DNA of 15,055 nt, taken from Chloroflexota bacterium (GTDB lineage: Bacteria > Chloroflexota > Limnocylindria > Limnocylindrales > CSP1-4). This document shows positions 1 to 7,600 of the stretch, piece after piece. The stretch is from NCBI GenBank assembly GCA_021812735.1, contig JAKAMV010000140.1:1-15055 (forward strand), given 5' to 3'. The notes beneath the pieces are model-generated. The model searched no databases and was not told where the DNA came from. It saw nothing but the letters and a program-made list of their open reading frames with translations. The position numbers were made by a program, and so were the translations under genes. Within the stretch, counting starts at the first letter, position 1. Each line of letters begins with the position of its first letter.

Positions 1-337
1 AGTGCGCTGCTTCTTCGAGACGACACAGCAGCACTACCGGCGAGAGGGATACATGGGCTGCCTGTTGGGTGGGCTGGGACAGGAGCTGTCAGGCGTGAGC
101 GAGCGGTTCCGGCGCACGATCGAGGACTGCTTCTCCGGCATCGCCGAGCGGATCGCCGTCGGTCTGGAGGAGGCCCGGCAGCGAGGCGACATCGCAGCGG
201 ACTCCGATGCTCGGCAGCTGGCGAACCTGCTGGTCGACTGCTGGGAGGGCGCGGCGCTCCGCAGCCGGCTGCGGCGCGATCCCGCTCCGCTGGACGCGAT
301 GCTCGACTTCTACTTCCGTTCGGCGGTCGTTCGCTGA
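1..337 (+). CDS. TetR/AcrR-family transcriptional regulator, C-terminal part (5' truncated)
   Basis: Only the 3' part is in the window. The frame is open from the first bases and stops at TGA 335-337. The visible residues match the ligand-binding C-terminal domain of TetR repressors of the NemR/YcdC-like group. The Gly-Cys-Leu-Leu-Gly...Gln-Glu-Leu motif (about residues 19-28 of the visible part) is followed by helices with the usual acidic and hydrophobic pattern and a near-terminal Trp-Glu-Gly-Ala motif. The N-terminal DNA-binding helix-turn-helix must lie upstream. Members of this family are dimeric repressors, often of oxidoreductase or efflux genes, but the effector and target cannot be told from this fragment. 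The GTG at position 2 is not a credible start, because it would leave no DNA-binding domain. The next gene downstream is over 400 nt away, so nothing here shows what it controls. Confidence 0.85.
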   Translation, partial: VRCFFETTQQHYRREGYMGCLLGGLGQELSGVSERFRRTIEDCFSGIAERIAVGLEEARQRGDIAADSDARQLANLLVDCWEGAALRSRLRRDPAPLDAMLDFYFRSAVVR

Positions 338-763
338 GCCGCGGGTCAAGCCGCTGTGGGGGGCTGGCCCAGGATCCCCCGCACCTCGAGACGAGGAGAA
401 CGAATCGTTGACCTGCGGCGACCCGCGCCCGAGGTGTTCGGTTTCGCCGACGTGGTGAGCGTCCAGATCGCCTGGTAATCACTCGGTCCGTCATGCGGCC
501 GGCGGGCGTGGTGACCACTGGGGACGGCGGACGTCTGGCCGGCCGAACGGCGGATCCCGTGCCGAAACCCGGCCCGACGCGCAGCAGACCCGCAGCGCCT
601 CGCGGGTCCAGTCGCCGGTCGCGGCGTCCTCCACCGTCTCGGCCACGAACGACGGCGAGCCCGCCGGACCTCCAAGTCAGCCGAAACCGCTCGGCGTCGG
701 CCGAAACCGCTCGGCGTCGGCTGACGTATCCGCGGCATCGACGTTCCGCATGGAGGACATCCC
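338..763. other. Non-coding or decayed stretch between the TetR gene and the small exported protein gene
   Basis: No frame here has convincing coding character or recognisable homology. A minus-strand frame of about 60 codons (roughly 493-675) starts after a stop and has a protein-like composition, but I recognise no family and there is no start or ribosome site. A G-run/C-run hairpin with a 13-nt loop (358-380) follows the TetR stop by about 20 nt but lacks a T tract. The only clear structure is the 20-bp tandem repeat near the right end, listed separately. The stretch may be degraded genes plus the upstream region of the gene at 764. Confidence 0.5.
676..725. repeat. Two perfect 20-bp tandem repeats bracketed by a 9-bp inverted repeat
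   Basis: The unit CCGAAACCGCTCGGCGTCGG occurs at 681-700 and again, without mismatch, at 701-720. The pair is bracketed by GTCAGCCGA (676-684) and its reverse complement TCGGCTGAC (717-725), so both ends overlap the repeats. Each unit can also fold as a small hairpin (GCCGA, 6-nt loop, TCGGC). The 20-bp period places both units on nearly the same face of the helix. The block ends 38 nt before the start codon of the small exported protein, so a regulatory role or a leader structure is possible. A chance replication-slippage duplication is equally possible. Confidence 0.7.
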
Positions 764-1009
764 ATGAAGCGACTCGCGCTCCTCGCCGGGCTTGTCTCGG
801 CGCTGGCCCTGCCGGCACCGGTCGGCGCGTTCCATCACGTCTTCCTGCCCGATCCGGCGCTCGACTGCGCGAACCCGGCTCCGATCGCCGGGAACAACCC
901 GGCCGCAGCCGCTGCGATCCGGGACCGGAACCCCGTTTTCAACCCCGGTGTCGCGATGCCGCCGAGCGGCCGCGAGAACGCGCCCGACGATATGGCGCAC
1001 TGCGGCTAG
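764..1009 (+). CDS. Small exported protein of unknown function (81 aa)
   Basis: ATG 764 is preceded by GGAGG at 752-756 with a 7-nt spacer, which fixes the start. The product begins with a Sec-type signal peptide: Lys-Arg, a Leu/Ala-rich core, and a likely cut after the Val-Gly-Ala at residues 20-22. The mature part is about 59 residues. It starts with Phe-His-His, has an Asn-Asn-Pro-Ala-Ala stretch followed by Asn-Pro-Val-Phe-Asn-Pro, and ends Cys-Gly. Its two mature cysteines (residues 35 and 80) sit near the two ends and could form a disulfide after export. I cannot assign a known family, although the combination of His-His, an NNP motif and a terminal Cys looks like a conserved small secreted type rather than random sequence. 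The gene stands alone, with a tandem repeat upstream and a hairpin 60 nt downstream. Confidence 0.72.
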   Translation: MKRLALLAGLVSALALPAPVGAFHHVFLPDPALDCANPAPIAGNNPAAAAAIRDRNPVFNPGVAMPPSGRENAPDDMAHCG

Positions 1010-1069
1010 GGTCGCAGCCGGGCTCCCGAGCGAACAGCGCATGGTGGGTGGACGCTCGTCGGACAGGTA

Positions 1070-1090
1070 GTGCCGGCTTCACGCCGGCAC
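1070..1090 (+). terminator. Hairpin after the small exported protein gene, possible terminator
   Basis: GTGCCGGC (1070-1077), a 5-nt loop and GCCGGCAC (1083-1090) form a perfect 8-bp GC-rich stem 60 nt after the stop at 1009. The plus-strand sequence that follows is pyrimidine- and T-rich but lacks an immediate run of T, so efficiency as an intrinsic terminator is uncertain. The loop also contains the stop codon of the minus-strand response-regulator remnant. Confidence 0.5.
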
Positions 1091-1306
1091 GTCCCTTGGT
1101 CTTCTCTGTTCGTCAGCGCCCGTAACGCCCGGCTCACGGAGCCGGTAACCGAGGCCGAGGGTTGTCTCGATCCGCGAAGCCTGGTCACCCAGCTTCTTCC
1201 TGAGCGACTGGACCTTCGCCTCGATGACGATGCCCCCACCGGCACCGTAGCCCGAGGCCTGTCGGAGCATGTCAAACCGGGGAACGACCGGCCGCCTGAT
1301 GCTCAC
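1079..1306 (-). pseudogene. Remnant of an OmpR/PhoB-type response regulator (C-terminal winged-helix end)
   Basis: The minus-strand frame reads, at about residues 27-57, a segment ending Ser-Leu-Arg-Lys-Lys-Leu-Gly-Asp...Ser-Arg-Ile-Glu-Thr...Gly-Leu-Gly-Tyr-Arg-Leu-Arg. This is the recognition-helix and terminal beta-hairpin signature of the Trans_Reg_C winged-helix domain. The homologous part covers about 1133-1279. The first half of the domain and the whole receiver domain are missing, and upstream the frame meets unrelated sequence. An intact protein would need about 220 residues, so this 75-residue frame is best read as a decayed 3' end. No histidine kinase is visible nearby. The ATG at 1306 is simply the first in frame and has no support as a start. 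Confidence 0.65.
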
Positions 1307-1434
1307 GAGGCTAGCTGATCACTTCGAACTCGAACTTGGTCAGATCGATCCGGAACAGCAGCGCAGGTGCGACCCGATCAGCACCCCCGTGTCTGCCCCA
1401 TCGAAATCGTCGGCGTTTCAGGGCCGCTCTGGCA
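1307..1434. other. Short degraded stretch downstream of LAL regulator 1
   Basis: Between the response-regulator remnant and the stop of the LAL gene there is no intact gene. On the minus strand, a frame ending at TAG 1311-1313 finishes with a protein-like tail (Ala-Leu-Leu-Phe-Arg-Ile-Asp-Leu-Thr-Lys-Phe-Glu-Phe-Glu). A neighbouring frame just upstream also looks coding-like, as expected of a frameshifted fragment. I cannot name the family. No terminator hairpin for the LAL gene is evident. Confidence 0.35.
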
Positions 1435-4221
1435 TCAGCGGCGGGCTTGGCGAGCGCCCGCGAGGTCCGGAGGGAGCGCGGCGATCGTCGCGCCCAGCTC
1501 GGCCCGCGAGTGGATGCCCAGCTTGCCGTAGACCCGCTCGAGTACGCTCTCGACGCTCTTGGGGGCGAGGAACGCCCGCGCGGCGACCTCCCGGTTGGTG
1601 AGGCCGGAGGCAGCGAGCTCGGCGACGCGCCGCTCGGTCTCGGACAGGTGGTCGGGAGTGGATGCCGGGTGGCCCACGCGACCGAGTTCGGCGCGGGCTC
1701 GCGTGGCCCAGAGCTGCGCACCGAGTCCCTCGAAGATCTCGAGGCTCGCCTTGAATGCCTCTCGAGCTGCACCCTTCTGACGCGCGCGCCGGAGGAGCTC
1801 CCCGCGGATCAGCAGCGTCCGGCCGCGCTCCAGGGGGATCGGCAAGGAGTCGCTCGCCTCGAGGGCCTCGTCGATCGCATCGAGTGCGACGTTGAGCCGT
1901 CGGCGCGCTGCCTCAACTAGCGCACGAGAACGGGCGGCGAGGGCCCGGTTCCACTGCCGGTGGGCGATCAGGCCGGGATTCTGGATCGCCGCCGTGAGCC
2001 GTTCGGCTCGCTCGATCTCGCCGATCTCGAGGAGCGCCTCGATGGCGTCGGGCACGAAGAAGCCCGTCGCGAAATCGACGCGTCCGACCGCTTCGACCGG
2101 GCCGAGGAGGGATTCGAGAACCCGTGCCGCCTCGACCGGGGCTCCGCGGGACAGGGCAAGTGTGCCGAGCGCGGCCATCGACCACTGCGCCCCCACGAGC
2201 CAGCCGGTCCGCTCCGCCAGCTGCAGCCCCTCACGCGCGTCGGCTTCGGCCTCCGGCCGGCCTTGCTGTGCGCCGACGAGCGCTTGCATCGCGAGGGCAA
2301 AGCCCCGCATCGTCTGTGCAGCCGACAGCTCCGCTGCCTCGAGGGCCTCATTGACGCTATGGCGGGCGCGGGCCAGATCGCCGGCCAAGACGTCCACCCA
2401 GGCCAGATTCACGAGCACAAACGGAAGGTCGCTGTCCTCGCCTCGATCCCGCATCAGGTCACGCAGCGAGAGGAGCATTCGCCGGGCGTCGGCAAGGTCG
2501 GCCGTGTAGAGGTGGAGCAGCGCCGCGATGAGGGTCGGCCTGAACCACAGAGCGCCTTGACGATCGATGTCCTCGAGACGCAACGCGCGATCGAGGGCGA
2601 CACCATCGAGCACGCCTGTCGCGAGAAAGTGCGCCATCGTCCGCACGGCCAGGGCTTCCGCGAGAAAGGGCTCGTCGCCGCAGGCCTCGCCGAACTCCGT
2701 GGCCCTGGTGGCGTGCCGCTCGGCTGCTGCGAAGTCGCCGCGCCCGATCTGCACGAAGGCCACATCCAGAAGCAGTGGAGCCTCGGTCCCGCCGTCCTGG
2801 ACGCAGGCCAGGGCTTCCTCGAATGACCGGCTCGCGTCCGAGTAACTGTCCTGGAGCCTCGCCTCGCCCAGCAACCGGAGGGCGCGCGCCCGAAGCGTCG
2901 CCGGCGGCGGGGTCGCGAGCACGCGCTGGGCAAGCTCGATGGCGCGCTCCCGATCCCCGGCATGGAGGCAGTGATCGGCGGCGCGCAACCAGCGCTCCCG
3001 CCGGACCGCCGGATCGTCCGGGAGTGTCCGGTCAGCCGCCTGCTGCTCGAGCTCCGCCGCAACCTCGGGTGCCCCCCGCCTGCGCGCCTCCTCGGCCGCC
3101 TCGTGCAGGACCGCCGCGACAACGGCGTCGGGCTCGGCCGACGCTCGGGTGAGATGACGAGCGCGCTCCATCACGTCCGGGGCGGTCTCGGCGAGCCTCG
3201 CATGGAGCCGTCGTCGTCGGGCCGGCGACGCCTGGGCGTAGGCCGCGGCGGCGAAAAGGGGATGGGTGAACTCGACGAGCCCCCCGCGCTCGATGACCAC
3301 CCCGGCCGCCAAGGCGGGCTCGAGAGCGTCGAGATCGATGGCCTGGCTCGCTGCGCGGCCGCTCGCCGCGACGGTCAGCAGCGCGTCGTGGGTCGCTTCC
3401 GGCAGGGCCGAGATCTTGTCCGCGACCAGCGCGGCCAGGCTGTGCGGCAGCGGGAGCGGCTGGCCTGATGGCGGCACGCCCTCCCGTTCGAGCGCGCGGG
3501 CGATCTCGAGGGCGAACATCGGATTGCCGCGGGACGCCGAGTCGACCTTGAGCAGCATGGGGCGACTGAGAGTCAGGCCGACCTGGTCGACGATGATCCC
3601 GAACAGCGCGGCCATGCTGAGCGGCCCCAGGCGAATGCGGGTCACTCGACCGTCAGGCGCTGCCCGCACGAAGGCCGGCGGATCAGACTCCGGTCGCGAA
3701 GACACCACCATCCCGATCGGCATCCCGTCCACTCGCCGGGCCGCGAACTCCAGGACGCGGATCGATGCCGAGTCCAGCCACTGCGCATCGTCGACCGCAA
3801 CGACGACCGCGGCGCGGCCGCCCAGGATCCCGAGGAGCGTCAGGAAACCAGTTGCAACCGCCCGCTGGTCAGGGGCGCCGCCGTCATGCTGGGCCCGCAA
3901 CAGGGCCGCATCGAGGGCCCTGCGTTGCGGGCTGGGAAGGCGGGCCGTCAGTTCGTCGTAGGCCCCGCCGAGGAGGTCCGTCAGGCCGGCGTACGGGAGC
4001 GCCGCGTCGGAGGCCGTGGGTCGGGTCTGCAGCACACTGAGACCCCGCGCTGCGGCGAGCTCGAGGACGTTGTGCCAGTACGTGGTCTTGCCGATCCCCG
4101 CCTCACCCTCGATGTGGAGGGTGGCGTGGCTGTCCTGCAGGCCGTCGAGGAAGCTCGACGCGACGCCCAGCTCTCGATCTCTGCCGACGATGCGATAGGA
4201 CGCCGCAGTCCGGGACCGCAT
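1435..4221 (-). CDS. LAL-type LuxR-family transcriptional regulator 1 (AAA ATPase, TPR-like repeats, HTH; 928 aa)
   Basis: This is a large ATP-binding regulator of the LuxR family (LAL, MalT-like). Residues 11-20 carry the Val-Gly-Arg-Asp/Glu motif typical of the ATPase start. A Walker A motif GEAGIGKT lies at 39-46, and a Walker B motif (VVVAVDD, then Ala-Gln-Trp-Leu-Asp) at 139-150. The middle (about 330-850) is Ala/Leu/Glu-rich helical sequence in TPR-like repeats. A LuxR-type helix-turn-helix lies at about 859-915 (LSETERRVAELAASGLTNRE and onward). Family members hydrolyse ATP and bind an inducer or partner protein through the helical repeats before activating transcription. The start at ATG 4221 has a purine-rich ribosome site (GGAGAGAGGAAAG, complement of 4231-4243) 9 nt upstream. 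The gene diverges from the DUF4242 gene at 4328, so that gene and its operon are the natural candidates for control. The inducer is unknown. Confidence 0.93.
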   Translation of the reverse strand: MRSRTAASYRIVGRDRELGVASSFLDGLQDSHATLHIEGEAGIGKTTYWHNVLELAAARGLSVLQTRPTASDAALPYAGLTDLLGGAYDELTARLPSPQRRALDAALLRAQHDGGAPDQRAVATGFLTLLGILGGRAAVVVAVDDAQWLDSASIRVLEFAARRVDGMPIGMVVSSRPESDPPAFVRAAPDGRVTRIRLGPLSMAALFGIIVDQVGLTLSRPMLLKVDSASRGNPMFALEIARALEREGVPPSGQPLPLPHSLAALVADKISALPEATHDALLTVAASGRAASQAIDLDALEPALAAGVVIERGGLVEFTHPLFAAAAYAQASPARRRRLHARLAETAPDVMERARHLTRASAEPDAVVAAVLHEAAEEARRRGAPEVAAELEQQAADRTLPDDPAVRRERWLRAADHCLHAGDRERAIELAQRVLATPPPATLRARALRLLGEARLQDSYSDASRSFEEALACVQDGGTEAPLLLDVAFVQIGRGDFAAAERHATRATEFGEACGDEPFLAEALAVRTMAHFLATGVLDGVALDRALRLEDIDRQGALWFRPTLIAALLHLYTADLADARRMLLSLRDLMRDRGEDSDLPFVLVNLAWVDVLAGDLARARHSVNEALEAAELSAAQTMRGFALAMQALVGAQQGRPEAEADAREGLQLAERTGWLVGAQWSMAALGTLALSRGAPVEAARVLESLLGPVEAVGRVDFATGFFVPDAIEALLEIGEIERAERLTAAIQNPGLIAHRQWNRALAARSRALVEAARRRLNVALDAIDEALEASDSLPIPLERGRTLLIRGELLRRARQKGAAREAFKASLEIFEGLGAQLWATRARAELGRVGHPASTPDHLSETERRVAELAASGLTNREVAARAFLAPKSVESVLERVYGKLGIHSRAELGATIAALPPDLAGARQARR

Positions 4222-4275
4222 GGCCGCGCGCTTTCCTCTCTCCAGGACGCCCGACGGCGAGTCTACATCCGCACG

Positions 4276-4293
4276 AACCGGGAATCACCGGTT
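4276..4293. promoter_or_regulatory. Inverted repeat AACCGG-N6-CCGGTT in the divergent LAL1/DUF4242 promoter region
   Basis: Perfect 6-bp arms, AACCGG (4276-4281) and CCGGTT (4288-4293), are separated by GAATCA in the 106-nt gap between the LAL 1 start (4221) and the DUF4242 start (4328). An 18-bp dyad between divergent promoters is a plausible binding site for a dimeric LuxR-type HTH. A possible minus-strand -10 box, TAGACT (complement of 4260-4265), lies 10 nt away on the LAL side. The motif differs from the palindrome shared by the LAL 2 region, so if both are operators the two regulators have different specificities. Confidence 0.4.
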
Positions 4294-4327
4294 TCCCTGA
4301 CGACGCTCCGGCGTCCACCGTGCGACC

Positions 4328-4672
4328 ATGGGGACTGCGACGAGGGTCCGGAAGCGCCGGTCGGCCCGCACCTATCTCGTTGAGCGTTACTGGCCCGGCG
4401 TGTCGCGCGGCGATCTGATCGAGCGGCTCACCCGCGCAGTGGAGTGCGCCCAGGAAATGCGTGCCCAGGGCGCGCAGATCCGATACGTCGAGACGATGCT
4501 CATCCCCTCTGAGGACACGGTCCTGTGCCTGTTCGAGGCCGATGGTCCGGATCGCGTGGCCAGGCTCAACCGAGTGGCCGACCTGCCGTTCGACCGAATC
4601 AGCCGAGTCGACCAGCTCGGGCTGAAGGACGCCGAGGGATCAGGGCACGACACCGAGCGCACAGCGCCATGA
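4328..4672 (+). CDS. DUF4242-family protein (114 aa)
   Basis: Residues 14-93 fit the DUF4242 family, a small ferredoxin-like alpha/beta fold that includes nickel-binding SCO4226-type proteins. The visible match is Tyr-Leu-Val-Glu-Arg-Tyr-Trp-Pro-Gly at 16-24, Val-Leu-Cys-Leu-Phe-Glu at 65-70, and a closing Leu-Pro-Phe-Asp-Arg-Ile segment at 86-91. The N-terminus is basic, and a polar tail of about 20 residues follows the domain. The core contains no histidine (the only His is in the tail), so a His-based metal site is not expected. ATG 4328 is the only reasonable start and has no clear ribosome site, so initiation may be weak or leaderless. Its stop TGA overlaps the next gene's ATG (ATGA at 4669-4672), so the two are translationally coupled. 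It diverges from LAL regulator 1. The molecular role is unknown; a sensor or accessory protein for the regulator is speculation. Confidence 0.75.
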   Translation: MGTATRVRKRRSARTYLVERYWPGVSRGDLIERLTRAVECAQEMRAQGAQIRYVETMLIPSEDTVLCLFEADGPDRVARLNRVADLPFDRISRVDQLGLKDAEGSGHDTERTAP

Positions 4673-7600
4673 GGTCACTGGGCAGGAACGCCAACACGAA
4701 CCCTCGCCGCCTCGTCGTCGTCGGCCTCGTCGCGGTGGTCGTGGCAGCCATCGTGGCCGTTCAGGCCATCCAGCAGCCGACGGCGACCCCGACGCGCCCG
4801 GCCGACGCAGCGATCACCCCGCCCGTTCAGCCCCTGATCGCGAGCGTCGCCTACGTTCGGAGCAGCGGAGCCGACGGCCGGGTGTTGGCGGGCCGGCCGG
4901 TGACGGTCAGCGCCCACGCGCTGGGCGAGTCGGGCGTGGCGGCGCTCGAGCTGTGGGACGGCACCGAGCGGCTGGCCGCTCAGGGGGCCGGTTCTGCCCC
5001 GCCACGGCCCGCCTCATACGCCCGCTGGCAATGGACCCCTGCTGAGCCGGGGCTGCACACGCTGTTCGTGCGCGCCATCGACCTGCGCGGGGGCGTGGTC
5101 CAGTCAAACGTGGTCCGGGTGCAGGTCGCACCCTCGCCGGCAGGCAGCTCAACGCGCGCGATGTGGGCGCTGGCCGGAAGCTCGACGCGCCTGATAGGCG
5201 GTGCGCTCGGGATCGCCAGCCGGGGCCGGCGGCTCGACCTCACGGCCACCTCGGCGACCCGCTATGCGATCGCGACGCCAACGCTCCAGGCGACCCTGGA
5301 AGGCTGCGAGCTCCAGCTCAAGGTTGCCGCAATGCCCGCGCAGGCCACCGGTGTCCAGCTCGTGGGCCTGGCGCCGGCCGGATCGGCCTTCACCCCACTC
5401 GTGGCGCTCGCCGCCGAGGCCTCAGCGACGACCCAGACCATCGACTTGGCCGCCGCCGGCTCCTTCCTGTTCGCCGCCTCCGCCTTCGACGCTTCGGTTG
5501 TTGCCTACAGTCAGCCGGTCGAGGTCCTTGCACCGGCCCGCTGCGAGGGTGGCGGCTGGAGCGGTGGCCTGTCGCTCGTCGCCGGGAAGCTGCTCGGTGG
5601 CCAGGCGGTCGACAAGGCCTACCTCTACCTGACCCAGGGCAGTGGTGCGGCGGTGCGCGTCCCAGCCGGGCAGAGCGAGTTCGTCGAGACGGACGGCAGC
5701 GGTGCGCTGGACTTCGGCCCAGTGCTCCCGGCGCTCGACGGGTCGCCTCTCGCCATCGAGGCATGGGGCTGGAAGGGAGACCAGCTCGTCAACCTCGGCA
5801 GCGGCTCGTTCACCCCCGCTCCCACGCCGTCGTCAGGCGCCAATGGCGCATCGAGTGGCGGCGCGACGATGACCTTCGGCGGCGGGCTCGAGAAGGTGGC
5901 CGGCACGCTCACGACGCTCAGGGTCATCAACAGAGTTCTGTCCAACGATGCGTCGGCACCGGCCGGCGTCGACTGCGTCGGTCCCAGCGAATTCTGCTAC
6001 TACGAGGAAGCCGCCAGCTCCGGGACCATCGAGCGGCCGGCCGATGGCACCACCAAGCCGCTCCTCAAGAGGTTCCGGTGGACGACCGTGCTGGCGAATG
6101 TCAATCAATTCGTGTGGCAGATCCTGCCCTATCCGCCTCCGAAGTCGGCCGATCTGACCCCCCCGTTCGTGGTCGACCAGGGGGTCGTCGTCGTGACCCC
6201 CGGCGAGCCCGAGGGTGAGTTCAGCATCGACTTCAACAAGTACTTCCTGCACACCACCCCGACGCTCTCTCTGGGCCTTTCGACCACCCAGTCGTCTGGC
6301 GGACAGCTACAGCTGTTCGGCAATCTCGGCGGGTCGTCAAGCTCAACCGCCACGCCCGCGCCGAGCAAGAGCAGCACGATCGGCCAGTTCGCGTACGCCA
6401 GTCTCGACGCGCTGCAGCTCGCGGCGTTCGGCGACAAGTTCTACGTCCGGCTCGTGCCGATCGAGTTCAACTCCGCGTCGCCGCCCTCGAACGCCGTCAC
6501 GCTCGATGTCGTCGAGCCGGCCGTAGCGATCGAGGTCATCGACCCGCACGCCGGCGAGGGCTGGAACCAGAACGCCTACACGGTCCAGTGGACGTTCGAA
6601 CCGCCGGTCGGGCCGGATCCGGCGTACGCGCGCTGTGCCCTCGTGACCTCGGTTGATTTCGGCGTCGTCGGGCCGACCGCAGCGCTATACGAGGCGTATC
6701 GCCAGTCCGGCAAGCCCCTGTGCTACGAGCCGCCCAGCGACGACGGCTGGAGCGTATGGGACGCCTTCGACGCGTTCGTCGAGTTCGTGAGCGATGTCTG
6801 GGATTACGTCGCCGACGCCGCCGACTGGGTCAAGCAGCAGGTCGTCGCCGTCGTCCTCACCGCTGTTCCATGCAAGGAGATCGCCAGCGAGGAGGTCTGC
6901 AAGGGGATCGCCAACACGGCGCTCAACGCAGCTCTGATCTCGGTCGGCGTCCCGCCGACCCTGCCCGACTTCGACACCGTCGTCGCGGGCCTGAAGGGCG
7001 ACCTCGAGACATTCATCGTCCAATCGGCGCAGTCCATACCCGGGGTGGCCGAGGCCTGCGGCCTGGCCGAGGCCGGCAATGCCGTGTCGAGCAAGGTCGA
7101 GACCTGCGAGGAGCTGGCCGGCGTCGCGATCGACGAGATCATCAGCCAGGTCAAGCAGGCTCGCAGCGACGCGGCGGGCCAGGCCTCGGGCTGGGCCGCG
7201 CCGGGCGTCACCTTCGAACCCGACCCCCGGGGCATCTGGCACCCGCCGGCCTTCAACCTCACCATCACCCGCACGAGCGACCCGGTCCTGCCCAAGACGT
7301 GCTCGCTCTGGACCTCGATGAAGTCGACCAAGAAGGGCTGGACGTTCCCGGAGCTCTGGAACGGCTACCCCAAGAACGTGACGAGTGACGTCTCGGGTGT
7401 TCCGCTCACCGGGGCCGGCATGATCATCCCGCCGATGGCGCCGGGCAAGTCCATCACCCGCAAGCTGTGGCTCAGCCAGCCGACGATCTGGTTCGAGTCG
7501 CAGCGCTCGGAGTGGTACTGGAAGTACTACCAGGCGCTCAACACGGACCTCGCCCAGTTCAGTCGCGCGTGGGTCCTCCTGACCGGCGGCTCGGAGCTGA

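Noticed and set aside
358..380. G-run/C-run hairpin after the TetR gene as a terminator
   Set aside because: The stem is only 5 bp with a 13-nt loop and there is no T tract; too weak to annotate.
4525..4668. Upstream in-frame extension of the giant exported-protein gene
   Set aside because: It lies wholly within the DUF4242 gene in another frame and would put about 48 Arg/Pro-rich residues before the membrane anchor. ATG 4669 overlapping the previous stop is the natural start.
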